Source of the DNA: Brachionus manjavacas
Lineage: Eukaryota; Rotifera; Eurotatoria; Ploima; Brachionidae
Assembly (NCBI GenBank): GCA_019054805.1
Contig: JAHQIY010000012.1
Coordinates: forward strand, 372,001-436,000
Direction: 5' to 3'
Length of the DNA: 64,000 nucleotides
This document shows, one piece after another, positions 41,653-52,886 of this stretch (the stretch's first letter is position 1; every line of letters starts with the position of its first letter). Made by a program: the position numbers and the translations under genes. The notes under the pieces were generated by a model that searched no databases, was not told the DNA's origin, and saw only the letters and a list, made by a program, of their open reading frames with translations.

Positions 41653-42212
41653 TCTAAAAAAAATATAAAGAATAAAAGAATTTTTTTGGATTTTATTTAA
41701 AAAAATCAAATGACTTAAATTTTTTTTCTAAAGCGCCTTTATTAATTGAAAAATATTCATATTTGTTAACCTGATTCAGAATAAAAAGGACTATTTGAAT
41801 TTAGTGAGCACGTGGTTGATATGTGTACATGGTGTGAATAGCTTAAAGTTTTCTAAAATTGTTGTATGAAAATAATTTCAACATTTTTTCTTGAATTTCG
41901 TTTACCTTAGTGAATAAATTATTTCAATAGAAGCGAAATTTAGAGCTGAAACTTTTTTCAAATTTTGTCTTCACCGTTTGGCGCCATCGAACCATTTACA
42001 AAAAATGGTTCAATTAGTTTTTTGTTTTGTGATAGTGACCAATTTTTTATCTCCAAGTGCTTTTTATGTTTGTTCAGATGGCTCTTTTTTTTATCTTTCA
42101 AAACTTGAACAAATATCAAGTTTGATTTAGATTTAAATTTTTGGATGAAATTAAAATTTGAGAATTTTTTTAGCAATGAAAATTCAAATAATTATTCAAA
42201 GATTTTATTTTA

Positions 42213-43354
42213 CAGAAAAGTAAGGTTATAACGAAGTCACTGGGGGAATCAAAAAACGGTTCGTTATAACCGAACTTCGTTACATCCGAAAAAGACAAAA
42301 AAATTTTTTTTTTAAAGTTTTTATTTAATTGAAACGAATTAAAAAAGAAATAATAATGATAAATATGAAAAAAAATTATATATTATTTTTTAAAATAATC
42401 GGAGATGGTTTTTTGTTTAACCATTAGACCCAAGATTTCATTCTCAATTGAACCCAAGCTATCAATTGATGACTCAAAATTATGTTTTGATTTTGAAAGA
42501 TGCTTCCTTATTTGAATAATCATTTTTAAAGCTTGTTGATTTGTCATTTCCTCATCATATTTTTCCTGTTTTTTTTTTATTTTTAAAAGGTTAATGTGTG
42601 ATTTTTCAGAATATTAATTGATCATTAAGTAGGGATTAGTTTTAAGATTTCGGTATTCAAGAAAATTCGTACTTATTTGCTGATTTCTATTATTAAAAAT
42701 TAAGAAACCAATATTTCTCAAATGTATTTTTTTTAATATTCTCGTTATAAGCGAATAAAATTTCATTGATAATAAACTAAAATTACTAACAGTCTCGAAT
42801 CGTCTTTTTGAGTTGAGTGAGAAATATGCTGGGACAGGACTGAGTCATTCTATTCCATTGGTTGAAAGACTGGTAAAAGAATACAAAGAAGGTTTCGAAT
42901 CAAGATATATTGAATACCCAACTCCATTGTGTAATTGCTACCTTACTATTTCTTCTTTTTTTCCTGAAACTTGAACTATTTAAACATGTGCCACATGAAA
43001 CAATCTTTTCCAATTTATGTCTTTTCAACTTTAATTTTTTTTAGCTTATTTACTCTATTTTGATTCTTTTTTTTATCTAATTTTATTAACTTTAATTTTA
43101 TTTTTATTTTATTTTTAATTTATTCTGAAGGAGCTTTAGCTCGGTACAGAAAACAAATAAATAATAAATAAATAAAATAAAATTGAAAATTATCAAAAAA
43201 TGCTTCGTTATAACCGAATTTTCGCTATAAGCGTACTTCGTTATAACCGTAAGAAAATGTATTAAAAGTATTATTGTTCTGAACAACAGTGTTTTATTTT
43301 TCTTTATAAACGAATTTTCGTTATATCCGTGTTCGTTATAACCGTACTTTACTG
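42213..43354 (-). mobile_element. pogo/Tigger-type element, interrupted by a LINE
   Basis: The ends CAGAAAAGTAAGGTTATAAC and inverted CAGTAAAGTACGGTTATAAC are flanked by TA (42211-42212 and 43355-43356). On the minus strand, 42570-42395 reads EEMTNQQALKMIIQIRKHL, IENEILGLMV and KQKTISDYFKK, the same transposase C-terminus as at 38165-38385. A LINE family A insertion occupies about 42785-43185. Confidence 0.8.
42785..43185 (+). mobile_element. LINE family A 3' end inside the pogo element
   Basis: It starts at ...ATTACTAACAGTCTCGAATC, encodes the C-terminal block (TGLSHSIPLVERLVKEYKEG, EYPTPLCNCYLTISSFF-x-ET-stop), then the 3' UTR and the tail TTCTGAAGGAGCTTTAGCTC with (AAAT)n. It is nearly identical to 57645-58015 and therefore fairly young. 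Confidence 0.8.
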
Positions 43355-43639
43355 TACCAAGACTTAATTTTTCTATTCATTCAAATTAGATTTATCAGCT
43401 GGCCTTTTAAAATTCATATCCCAAAAAAGGTCCAAAAGAAACTTTTTTTAAAAAATCAATTGACTTAAATAATTCTCTTTTCTAGTTTGATAATTGCTTT
43501 TCCAAATGTATTTTTTATTTCTATTTTAATAAAAAAGGTACATAAATAAAAAAAAGTAATACAATTTATATCAAATTAGAACAAAAATAATATTTATTTT
43601 ACTTTTTTTTGTTTGTTTGATCCAACTGATCTATCGCGT

Positions 43640-44292
43640 TTTTTTAACTTGGGGCTGTGGAGTAACGATCAGGGTCTCTTCAAGACGAATTTTTTTTGAT
43701 ATTGGTTCTTGTACAGGCAGATCGTCCGAATCTAATTCTTCATATACGCTGATACCCAAATCATTTACATTTTGAGTTTCATTATAATAATCATTATAAT
43801 AACATCGCCAGGCAAATTCTCTGTGGCCCGTTTACAGGTCCAATCGTTTAAAAACCATAGCTAGATGTCCTTGAGCTGATTCTAAGTTTCGAAAACTACA
43901 GAAAGGAAGGCAAACTTTGCCCTTTCCCCTAGTTTTTTTCACTTGTTCTGGTTCAATGGACTCATCTTGGCTTAAGTTGTTTGGGATTTCTTCAAAAAAA
44001 GACATTTTTTGAATAGTGAATATTGTCTAGCTCAATAATTTCCTTTATGTATAACACCAATAAACTCATCTTGTCGGAACCAGCTTTAGATGGTCTAAAA
44101 TTAATTATTGTAATAAAAAGTTTTTTTAGATATAACTTATATTTGTTATTGGATCAGAGAAATAAAATATTTGCTAACTCAATCATATTTGACATTGTTT
44201 AATTTAATTGTACTAACAAAAAATAATTGACACTAACATCAGTATTTTTGTTCTAGAAAATATTTTTGTTTTTTTTAATATATTATACGCGG
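43640..44292 (-). pseudogene. Decayed DNA-transposon protein (MULE-like N-terminus, tentative)
   Basis: Minus-strand frames starting at 44006 read MSFFEEIPNNLSQDESIEPE, KVCLPFCSF, AQGHLAMVFKRLDL, HREFAWRCYYNDYYN and a tail VYEELDSDDLPVQEPISKKI, with at least two frameshifts. The 'F.s...A...l....W....G...YRC' pattern resembles the N-terminal domain of MULE-type transposases, though I am not certain. The 5' flank (44030-44292) is the dispersed repeat shared with 20180-20467. 43355-43640 has no feature. Confidence 0.45.
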
Positions 44293-44515
44293 TAGAACAA
44301 ATTTACTTAATTTACGTAATTTTAGAGCTTTTAGTAGAACCTCTGTATTTTACTCTAAATTCAAAGGAACAAAAATTGATTTTAATTTTTAAGGAAATAT
44401 TGACAATCGATAAAAAAAAATTAATATTTTGATATGGTTTAATTTTTTGTGTTTGAATTACAAAATGTATCCAATGTTGAAATAATATTGAAAAAGTGGG
44501 ATGTTTCAAATATTT

Positions 44516-45082
44516 GGTTTTGTAAAGTTCAGTACAAAAAAATAGAACAAAGTATAAAAAAATTGAATAACTTTTTTTCTATAGTTTGAAATTTATTTAT
44601 TTATTTAAAAATTTATTTAGGCGAAGCCTTGACCGGTTGGAATGGAGACTTAGTCCTTCCTTTCCGCCACATAATTGTTTTTTGATACCACATAATGTAA
44701 AAAAAAATAAACGATTTTTTGAAAAAAGTTAAATTGGTTTGAGTTTAGTTTTTAAATTTTCCTATATATGTTAAAAGAAAATAAATTTACAATTTTCATA
44801 AATTTTCATAAAAAAAGTAGAAAAAAAAAAAGAGTTTTAGTTTGAAATTAATTTTGTGAATGCAGCATGGTGCAACATTGAAAGTTGCATTAACTGTAAA
44901 TGTTTGCTAATGGTCTGCAAAATCTTTGCAAACTTAGCAGACCTTGATATTTGATGCAACTTTGAATGTTGCACTATGATGAATTTATTTAACTAAGTTT
45001 AAACCATTAGAAATCAAGTTATTCAATTTTTTTACATTTTTTTCTGTTCTTTTTTTCATTTTGTACTGAATTTCACAAAACC
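44516..45082. mobile_element. MULE-type MITE with 9-bp target duplication
   Basis: The ends GGTTTTGTAAAGTTCAGTAC and inverted GGTTTTGTGAAATTCAGTAC bound a 567-bp non-coding element. It is flanked by the perfect 9-bp repeat CAAATATTT (44507-44515, 45083-45091). The first bases resemble the ends of the 7800-8154 element (GGGGTTGTAAAGTTC). A GC-richer insert (GGCGAAGCCTTGACCGGTTG, 44621-44640) may be a nested SINE piece. Confidence 0.8.
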
Positions 45083-45179
45083 CAAATATTTTTTTCAGTT
45101 TGAAAAAAAAATAATTTTAGGCAAGCATTTTAAAAACTTTTTTTGTTTTATAAATTTTGACTTTAGATTTGATTATGAT

Positions 45180-45365
45180 GATCCCAACCGACTAGACCCA
45201 GTTTTTCAACGATTGAAAATAATTAAAATCTAAATGTATTATTTATCTTTTTTTTTTAATTAAATTTATTTTTTAAGATATTTGAAATATCGCACTTTTC
45301 CAATGTTATTTCAGCATTGATCCATTTTTTAATTCAAACACAAAAAATTATAAATTTAAAATTAA
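45180..45365 (+). repeat. Dispersed repeat, copy of 28250-28650
   Basis: AACCGACTAGACCCAGTTTT and the 'ATATCGCACTTTTCCAATGT' block match 28254 and 28576 onward. It is non-coding. 45365-45690 is A+T-rich without a gene. Confidence 0.55.
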
Positions 45366-45694
45366 AATTATTATCAAAATATATCAAAATTAATTTTATT
45401 TTGTAGTACTAAATAAAATATAGTATTTTAATTTTATCATGCTTTTTAATAAGATAAGAATTTTAATATTTTAGATAAATTTTAAAATAGAGAAAAATAA
45501 AAATTCTGTGAATTTAACTTATAAGACAAAATAAACTAATTTTAAAAAAGTTGACACCCGAGATTTATTAAATGATCAATGCATAAAAATAAAAATGAAC
45601 AGTAAATAAATAAAAAACACAATTAAAAAATAAATAATTAATCAGAAACAATATTTTTTTTTTCTAATTAGATTTGTTTAAACTTTTATGCAAG

Positions 45695-46056
45695 TAAAAA
45701 AACACGAAACTTTTTGTCATCTTCATAAAAACCTTTTTCGTCATAATCGGGCATTGTATTGTGATCGATGCACCATTGTTCTAGCTGTCCAAGACTTATT
45801 ATTGTGGATCCATATTGCAATTTTCAAGTCTATCTTCTACTCTTAATATTTACGCCTTTTTCTCTAAGCTTTTCCAAATTGGTTGTAAATTTTCATGTTT
45901 GTGGTCGTCTTTGGTTATGAAAAGAATAACATATTTTCCTTTCATATTTTCATTGCGAAAATCGAATTGCAAGCAAAATCTGGCTGGACATTGTTCCGTT
46001 CTTAGCTTTTCTGCATCTAAAGTAAAATTGAGTTCCATATTGAATGTTACAGTCAA
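45695..46056 (-). pseudogene. Unknown ORF remnant (repetitive protein family?)
   Basis: The minus strand opens with MELNFTLDAEKLRTEQCPAR and continues through GKYVILFITKDDHKH and LQPIWKSLEKKGVNIKSRR (one frameshift and two stops near 45810-45840), then YGSTIISLGQLEQWCIDHNT and ends KFRVFLLA-stop. The last block resembles a conserved segment before the core of some invertebrate transposon proteins, but I do not recognise the family with confidence. The start lies directly against the pogo terminus at 46050. Confidence 0.35.
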
Positions 46057-46500
46057 TCCTCGGTAAAACGAACAACTTGGGCGGAAAATTCGCTATTCAT
46101 TATATCGAAATTCCCATATAAAATGATAGGTACAAAAAAATTTTTAAACCAAATTTTATTGATAAAAAATCTAAAAAAAATGTGAGAAAAAACATAAAGT
46201 TTATTTTTTTTCAAAAAAATTGGTAATAGATGGTTGTTTGGTAAAGCTACTTTCAATTATAAAATTTTCAAAATTAAATAATAAATTAATTACATTAATA
46301 TTCTGGACCGGCTAAGTTCTTTTCGTAATGCTCTAAAATTTTTGCTTTCGACGACAAAATAGTACATATTGTAGAAGCATTAACGTTGTATTCTTTGGCC
46401 AGCTTTGAAGTGGTTATTTTTGCTCAGAATGCTTTTTTATAATTTCTATCTTGACTTCAAGGAAATACATTTTCTCTTTTTGCAAAAAAAAATTATAAAT
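46047..46500 (-). mobile_element. pogo/Tigger-type element, N-terminal HTH remnant
   Basis: The terminal sequence TACAGTCAATCCTCGGTAAA lies at 46050. The minus strand from 46490 reads KCISLEVKIEIIKKHSE, a frameshift, then KLAKEYNVNASTICTILSSK, the psq-type helix-turn-helix of pogo transposases. The middle and catalytic core are missing. The same HTH fragment appears at 53220-53290 (end of the inverted arm) and at 58062-58140. Confidence 0.7.
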
Positions 46501-47855
46501 TGAAAGAATTTATTTGATCAAAAAAGGTACTTTTGATTACAGTGCATTTTTCATTTATTTTGGTTTAATATATTCAATTCTGGATGAATAAGGAAAAAAT
46601 AGCAACCTTAATTTAAAAGTCTTTTAATGATTATTGAATTTATTTTATATTTATCAGATATTCAAACACATAAAATCTACTCAAAACTTCATAAAAATAA
46701 AAAATAAAAAAGCGACATTCGATGTAAATTTGGCATTTAATCGATTATCAATGCCTCTTAGCCAAAACAATTTCAATTGTACTTAGCAATATAAAAAGGA
46801 AAAAAAATAAAAAATTGAAACAAGAAAAAAATGAATATTTTAATAATCACAGTTTTAATTCTGAAAATGTCCAAAAGTAAAATATTTTTAAAATCAAAAT
46901 TAAAATAAAACTAATTTATTCAGTTTCACCAAATTGTATTTTTAGCAAAAAAGGTGCATTTAGAGTTATGGAAAAAAAACAAGGTTTGATAATAAACAAA
47001 TTTGAAATGTTCAGCCTTTTAAAATGTCTGAGCAAATGTGAAAAGCATCAACAGTGTCAATATGCTTCATTCAATTCTTCACTTTGTGTTCTTTATTCAT
47101 TCTATGCCAAGTATTATCTTCAAAATGGCTCAAATGGATTTTTATTTGAAAAAAAAAATCAAAAAAAGTAGCAATAAATAGTCTTTTATTAAAGCTATGA
47201 TTTTTAAAAATTTTTATTTTATTTTCAGTTTTGGTTTGGTAAATTATTGGCCGATTGAAGATGGCCAAGCAAGAGATTTAGCTGGATCAAAGCATTTATA
47301 TGACTCATGCAATACAACTTATTCCCAAGATCGCCATGGTTCTCATTATTCAGCTTTAAATTTTTCAAGAGGTTACATTAGAGCTCCTAGTGGAGTTTAT
47401 TTTGGAAACGAATTTACTATTTTGGCTTGGGTCAAATTAAAATCACATCGATCGTGGCAGCGTTTAATCGATTTTGGAAATGGTAATCAGGCTGATAATG
47501 TTATGGTTATTCTTTCATGTGCAAACAACTTTTTGTGTATTGAATTATACAAATCGTTAATTGAGAATGTTCAACAACAAACCTCAATTTTACTGGATTT
47601 AAATGTTTGGTATCATTTAGGATTTTCTTTGAAAACTAGAGAATTAAAAATTTATTTAAATGGAGCATTAGCTCATACCCATTACATCGAAGCGAATCCT
47701 TTAAATGTTATTGAGCGAACAAAAAATTATTTTGGAAAGAGCAATCAGCATTTATATTCTGTAGGTGATTATTTTTGTGACGAAATGAAGTTTTTCAATA
47801 TTGAATTAAGTGATTCAGAAATTAGAAATGAATTTTTAAATGACTATCACTAATT
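46440..47855. repeat. Left arm of inverted repeat around the PAN/LamG gene pair
   Basis: It is the reverse complement of about 51862-53290. Identity is near complete from the pogo HTH remnant through the promoter, exons 1-2 and the first 250 nt of exon 3, then falls abruptly and recovers only in patches. The outer limit is inside the pogo remnant; the inner limit is the end of the coding region. Confidence 0.85.
46831..47853 (+). CDS. Secreted PAN/apple-like + LamG-like (concanavalin-type) domain protein, copy 1
   Basis: There are three exons: 46831-46876, 46924-47167 and 47229-47853, with GT-AG introns of 47 and 61 nt, giving 304 residues. A short hydrophobic leader (MNILIITVLILKMS) suggests secretion. 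Residues about 17-95 carry Cys spacing C..F...KCLSKCEKHQQCQYASF...CVLY, as in PAN/apple domains. Residues about 100-300 form a concanavalin A-like/LamG_3 fold: VNYWPIEDGQARDLAG, FTILAWVKLK, WYHLGFSLKT, IYLNGALA and a final EMKFFNIELSDSEIRNEF. Such domains bind sugars or matrix; the ligand is unknown. A TATA-like ATATAAAAAG lies at about 46790. The second copy is at 51862-52886 on the other strand. Confidence 0.85.
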
Positions 47856-48770
47856 TTTTTCAAAGAATTTATTAAATAATGAAACTTTTTAAATTTTAAT
47901 ACCAAAAATTATAAACTCATCCTTTTTAATCTAGAATGAAAATGGTTTAATTATTTGTGTTTGAAATATTAAGTGAATCCACCGTTGAAACATCATTGCA
48001 GGGGTGCGATGCTACAAATTTTTTCAGTTTCAAATTTTTAAGTGAATATTGCAAGCATTTTGATATTTGAAATTGAACTTTTGATAAAACAAAACCAGTT
48101 TAATTTTATCTGAAAAATTGGAAAAAAAATTTGAAAATTCTCTATAAATTTTTAGCTTTAAATTAAGGTTTAATTTATTTTCGTGATTAAAGTTTAAAGT
48201 TAAAAAAAAAATTTGATATTTTTTTTCGTCTTTTCCAGCATTGTGATTCAAAATCAAATTAAGCAAAAGCTGGACAAATTAAATTTTTGCTTTAAAGTTT
48301 TTAAAAAATGGCAAAAAACAATGAGTGAATCAAGTTCAGTCCGTAATCAGTTTCAATCGGACAAAAAAGAAAGACACACAGACCTACATTAGCAAAAAAA
48401 GGCATTTATTTGAGAATAATTTTTTATTAATTTTTTTAAATCGAAGACGACTTTTTATTTTCGATTATTAATTTCTTTTGCAATAATTTTGCAAATAAAT
48501 AAATACACAAAAATTTGTTATTTTTTCTTCCAAATAATTAATTTAAATACCTATTTAATAATAATCCATTAGAATCTAGCTAATGAGCCATAAAATTTTA
48601 TAAAAAATAATCAAGAAAATTGGTTAGAAATCAGCGAAATTAAAGTCCGAATGTTTGAAAAAAATAGTTTTTATTCAATTTAAAACCTCGATCAGGTGTA
48701 CAATTCAAAAAATTTTATTTTTTTTCAGAAAAATCTCAATCCTAAAAGTAAATAAGTTGTATTTTTCTGA
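47856..48770. other. Intergenic stretch after LamG copy 1
   Basis: The segment at 47945-48060 shares 'TTGTGTTTGAAAT...GTTGAAACATC' with the dispersed repeat at 28250/45180. No gene is supported. Confidence 0.3.
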
Positions 48771-48774
48771 AAAG

Positions 48775-48965
48775 TTGTCTAAATCATTGCAGTTTTTGTC
48801 AACTTGATGTTCAGGATCAATTTTTGATATCAAAAATTGATTTCAAAATAAATCTCAAAAATTTTTCAAAAAATTACTCACTAAAAATAGCATCGTTTAG
48901 TTGTTGTGCACTCTGCAATGTGCATTTTGATATTGCAGCCTCCACCGCAGGTACAGTTTTATTTA
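48775..48965 (-). pseudogene. Remnant of an unknown repeated protein (second copy)
   Basis: The minus-strand frame contains LINLKPRINPGIHFWIKAT, TVPAVEAAISKCTLQSAQQL and DAIFSE-stop, a diverged counterpart of 19560-19692. Because it recurs, it is likely from a transposon. The plus-strand open frame here is a shadow. Confidence 0.4.
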
Positions 48966-49401
48966 ACATAGTAGCCTTAATCCAAAAATGTATCCCTGGA
49001 TTAATTCTTGGCTTCAAATTTATTAATTTTATGCTCAAACAGTTTTGTTATTTTGTATTTTTTAAATATTTTTCGATTTTATTTTTTTTTGTTATTTTAC
49101 CATATTTGCTCAATTTTACCTTTAAAATTTTTTATTTTTATTTTAATTCTGAATTGTATTAATTGAAAAAGCTTCAACTAGAACATTTGTATTTGACAAA
49201 AAATTATTGCTTAATTAGAAAGAAAAAAGTTTGTATTCTAAAAAAATAAATGGACTATTTTTCTCTGCTTAAATTAATTGAATCTCAAGTCAAAATAATC
49301 ACATAAAAGGTGCAATTAATTTCAATGCCTAATTAATCTTTTCTAAAATCGTGTGTCATTTGAAGTATAAAAAGAAAAAAAGCTTCCTATATAAACAAGA
49401 A

Positions 49402-50004
49402 ATGAATTTTGAAACTTTGATTTTAATTACTCTTATTTTGGGGGATTTCTCGAGCAGCACCAAGCTAGTTCGTCGAATTTATCCGTCACACTTGTATCCT
49501 CGACCTCAGGCTAAACCATTCGGCTACAACCCAAGTTTCTTTATAAGTCATATCAAGAGCCAAGCTGTCAAAGGCCACGATGCAGCCAGAAATCAAATTT
49601 CAAATCAGAACACAATTGTAAACAGTGCCAATTCAAATATTCTCAACCTTAATTCTATTTCAAATCATAACCCAGCACTTTTCTCATCTAATTTTATTTC
49701 TAATTCAAATAAAATTTCAGGAAGTTCAGGATCAAAAATTTTGAACCAGAATGTGGTCAATAATGATTACCGTCCAACGACTTTGGTAGCAAGACATACG
49801 CAGATAAAAGAGGTTCCATTAAAAAAATTCCAACCAGTGAATGCGAATTTGTCAAAGAAGATCTCTTTTGTCACAATTAAAAGTCAGAATTCTCACTTAA
49901 AACCGAACATGAAAAGTAAAAATATAAGAATGCCTATAAAAAACAAAAATATTATTTATCGAAATAAAAATTATTTTTATAACTTCAAAGGCCAAACTTA
50001 TTAA
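49402..50004 (+). CDS. Secreted Asn/Ser/Lys-rich low-complexity protein
   Basis: A single exon encodes 200 residues from the ATG at 49402 (an in-frame start 17 codons upstream lacks a signal sequence and is less likely). A clear signal peptide (MNFETLILITLILGDFSSS) is followed by a basic RRIYPSHLYPRPQ segment, an Asn/Ser-rich middle with repeated 'NSN/SN..N' words (about residues 75-130) and a strongly basic Lys/Asn-rich tail (KNKNIIYRNKNYFYNFKG). There are no Cys residues after the leader. TATA-like GTATAAAAAG lies about 39 nt upstream and an AATAAA at about 50042 supports expression. It could be a matrix, mucus or adhesive component; no homologue is recognised. It lies between the two PAN/LamG genes. 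Confidence 0.65.
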   Translation: MNFETLILITLILGDFSSSTKLVRRIYPSHLYPRPQAKPFGYNPSFFISHIKSQAVKGHDAARNQISNQNTIVNSANSNILNLNSISNHNPALFSSNFISNSNKISGSSGSKILNQNVVNNDYRPTTLVARHTQIKEVPLKKFQPVNANLSKKISFVTIKSQNSHLKPNMKSKNIRMPIKNKNIIYRNKNYFYNFKGQTY

Positions 50005-50559
50005 AAAGAAAAGATTTAAAAAAAGTTAAAATTGATTTTTCAATAAAATTTAATGAGATTAATCAGTTTTTTTTGTTCATTTAAAATATGAATTTAATAA
50101 AATTTTCATATCACTGAAACCAGACTTGTGCAAAAGTCAGAAAAAAAATTCATTTTGAAGAAAAGTTTTTTTTTAAATTTTTCAAAGTTTTTTTTTTAAG
50201 TTTATTTCAAAATATTATTTAAGCCTGTTACCTTTGTTTAGATATGTACTGTAAAAGCGTTATTTATTAAGCAAAAAGGTTGAGTTTAGTGATGATTTAC
50301 AAAAAAATTAGGATTTTTTGAGTTAAGCATATTTATTAACATGAGAGTGATAAGTTTTGCAATAAATGGTCTACGAGATATAATAATTTTAAACTTTACC
50401 AATATTTTAAAATTATCGGCTTAAACAATTTAAGATACATCTCTGCTTTACGAAAATTTACCAAATTTTTCCCAAAAAAAATTCAATATTTTATTTTAGT
50501 TAAAAAATTTTTTGAAAATTAAATTTTTGGCGATTTAAAAAAATTATTCAAAATTATGG

Positions 50560-50820
50560 TAAATGAGCCTAACCGGGTGACCTATTTTTTTTTCATTGCA
50601 TATTTCATTACTCATTTTATTCAAAAACTCCAAAAATGCTCACCGAATTAGACCAGTTTTTTCTAGTCACCTCTTTACCTCCTGCGGTTAATTGGGTGAG
50701 GCCTTATTGGGTGAATTAGGTTAACCCAGTTACCCCTGATTTTGTAAATATTTAGCCCGAGAACTAACCTCTTTTTCAGGATATTCACCGAATTCACCCA
50801 ATTAGCCCGATAATAATTAA
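50560..50820. repeat. Repeat with ACCCAATTA/TAATTGGGT words in both orientations
   Basis: Words such as CACCCAATTAGCCCG, GGTTAATTGGGTGAGGC, TTAACCCAGTTACCCC and AACCGGGTGACC alternate on both strands, suggesting a small inverted-repeat element. The stretch from 50820 to 51860 is A+T-rich with no gene recognised. Confidence 0.4.
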
Positions 50821-51861
50821 AAAAAGGATTTTAAGTGTTATTTTTAAATATTTAAAATATTCTTTATTATTATTCTTTTAAATGTACGCTACAACATAAC
50901 TATTTAGAAAAAAATTTAAACGAATTATTAATTTTTTTTAGTTAAAAAGATTAGTTAAAAAAATCTGTCTCGGAATGCTGTATAAATTTGAAGCTTGAGT
51001 AGTGTTCATTTTTTTTCAAAAACATCTTTTTTTGCGTTATCAAGATCTTCCATAGAATAATTTTTTTTAAACTTCTTTTTGCTTGTTCTGATTCATTTTT
51101 ATAATATATTGACGATTTTTGATAATACAGAATGAATATTACTAACTTGAAAAATTCTACCGAATTAGCCGGAAAAAACTTTGAATTAAAAAAAAAAAAG
51201 GTTAAAAAATTTTTTAAAAATATTTCATATATATATTTGGATTCCTCTCTTCAAGATTTGTGGGTTGTTTAAAAAAAAAAATAAAACGACTGATATATTT
51301 CGGTTTTTCAAATTTCGTCACCGAGTTTACATTAAATACATTTAGGCTGTGTTACCATATTCAAAAAAAATTACGCCAGACTTGGCGATGTTTAACTTAA
51401 AAATAAAAAAAATATAGAAATAGTTTAGTTCGCAAAAGTAAAGTTTTTTTTGCTTTTTGTTTGAAAAATAAAAATAGACTGAACAATTTTTTTTAGTGAA
51501 AGAAATTCATTATTTTAATTTACAAATAATATTTTCTTTTTAATCGTAAGATTACGTCATAAATTAAATTCAATTGTATTTTATATTAAAAAGGATTCAT
51601 TTATTTTTTCATTTAAAAGACTAGTTTAATTATTTTGTCAAAGGTTTTTTCAGGGTTCATTAACATTAAGTCAGAGATCATTTAAATCATTTTATTTTGG
51701 AAAATTCAAATTATTTAACTAAATAAAGCCATTAAGATAATTAGAATTTAACTTGTCAAAAAGTTAAATTTAAAATTTGAATTTAGAAAATGGTCGAATA
51801 TTTTTAAGTATCAAAAAAAAAATAAATAACTAAAAAGTTTTTCAAATGATTTAATTTTAGT

Positions 51862-52886
51862 TTAATGAAAGTTATCAAGAAATTCATTTCTTATCTCTGA
51901 ACCACTTAATTCTAAGTTAAAAAATTTAATTTCGTCACAATGAAAATCCCCATTATTATTTGATGCCCAATTGCTCTTTCCGAAATAATTAAATGTTCGT
52001 TCAACATTTAAAGGGCCGGCTATTATGGTGTAATTAAATTCAGCTAAAATTCCATTTAAATAAGTTTTAAAGATTCTAGTTTTTAGAGAAAATCCTAAAT
52101 GATACCAAACATTTAAATCTAGTATAATTGAGGCTGATTGTTGAGATATATTAGTTTCATTGTTGAATAAATGAATACACAAATCATTTAGTGCACATGA
52201 AAGACCAACTAAGACATTGTTATTATTAGGACCATTGCCAAAATCGATTAAACGCTGCCACGATTGATGTGATTTTAATTTGACCCAAGCCAAAATAGTA
52301 AATTCGTTTCCAAAATAAACTCCACTAGGAGCTCTAATGTAACCTCTTGAAAAATTTAAAGCTGAATAATGAGAACCATGGCGATCTTGGGAATAAGTTG
52401 TATTGCATGAGTCATATAAATGCTTTGATCCAGCTAAATCTCTTGCTTGGCCATCTTCAATCGGCCAATAATTTACCAAACCAAAACTGAAAATAAAATA
52501 AAAAAATTTTTAAAAATCATAGCTTTAATAAAAGACTATTTATTGCTACTTTTTTTGATTTTTTTTTTCAAATAAAAATCCATTTGAGCCATTTTGAAGA
52601 TAAAACTTGGCATAGAATGAATAAAGAACACAAAGTGAAGAATTGAATGAAGCATATTGACACTGTTGATGCTTTTCACATTTGCTCAGACATTTTAAAA
52701 GGCTGAACATTTCAAATTTGTTTATTATCAAACCTTGTTTTTTTTCCATAACTCTAAATGCACCTTTTTTGCTAAAACTACAATTTGGTGAAACTGAATA
52801 AATTAGTTTTATTTTAATTTTGATTTTAAAAATATTTTACTTTTGGACATTTTCAGAATTAAAACTGTGATTATTAAAATATTCAT
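51862..52886 (-). CDS. Secreted PAN/apple-like + LamG-like domain protein, copy 2
   Basis: There are three exons on the minus strand: 52886-52841, 52793-52550 and 52486-51862, with the same phases and total length (304 residues) as copy 1. Leader, PAN-like part and the first about 85 residues of the LamG-like domain are nearly identical to copy 1 (Ile to Ser at PNC-x-FSKK, Tyr to Phe at YAKFY, Arg to Gln at KSHQSW). After DFGNG the two diverge sharply (for example NNNNVLVGLSCALNDLCIHL here), while LDLNVWYHLGFSLKT and the C-terminal block stay alike. The frame is open and splice sites are intact, so both copies look functional. They face each other tail to tail. Confidence 0.85.

Noticed and set aside
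48824-49162. Plus-strand ORF of 112 codons, hydrophobic
   Set aside because: It overlaps the minus-strand repeated-protein remnant; the Phe-rich C-terminal part is A+T-rich background.
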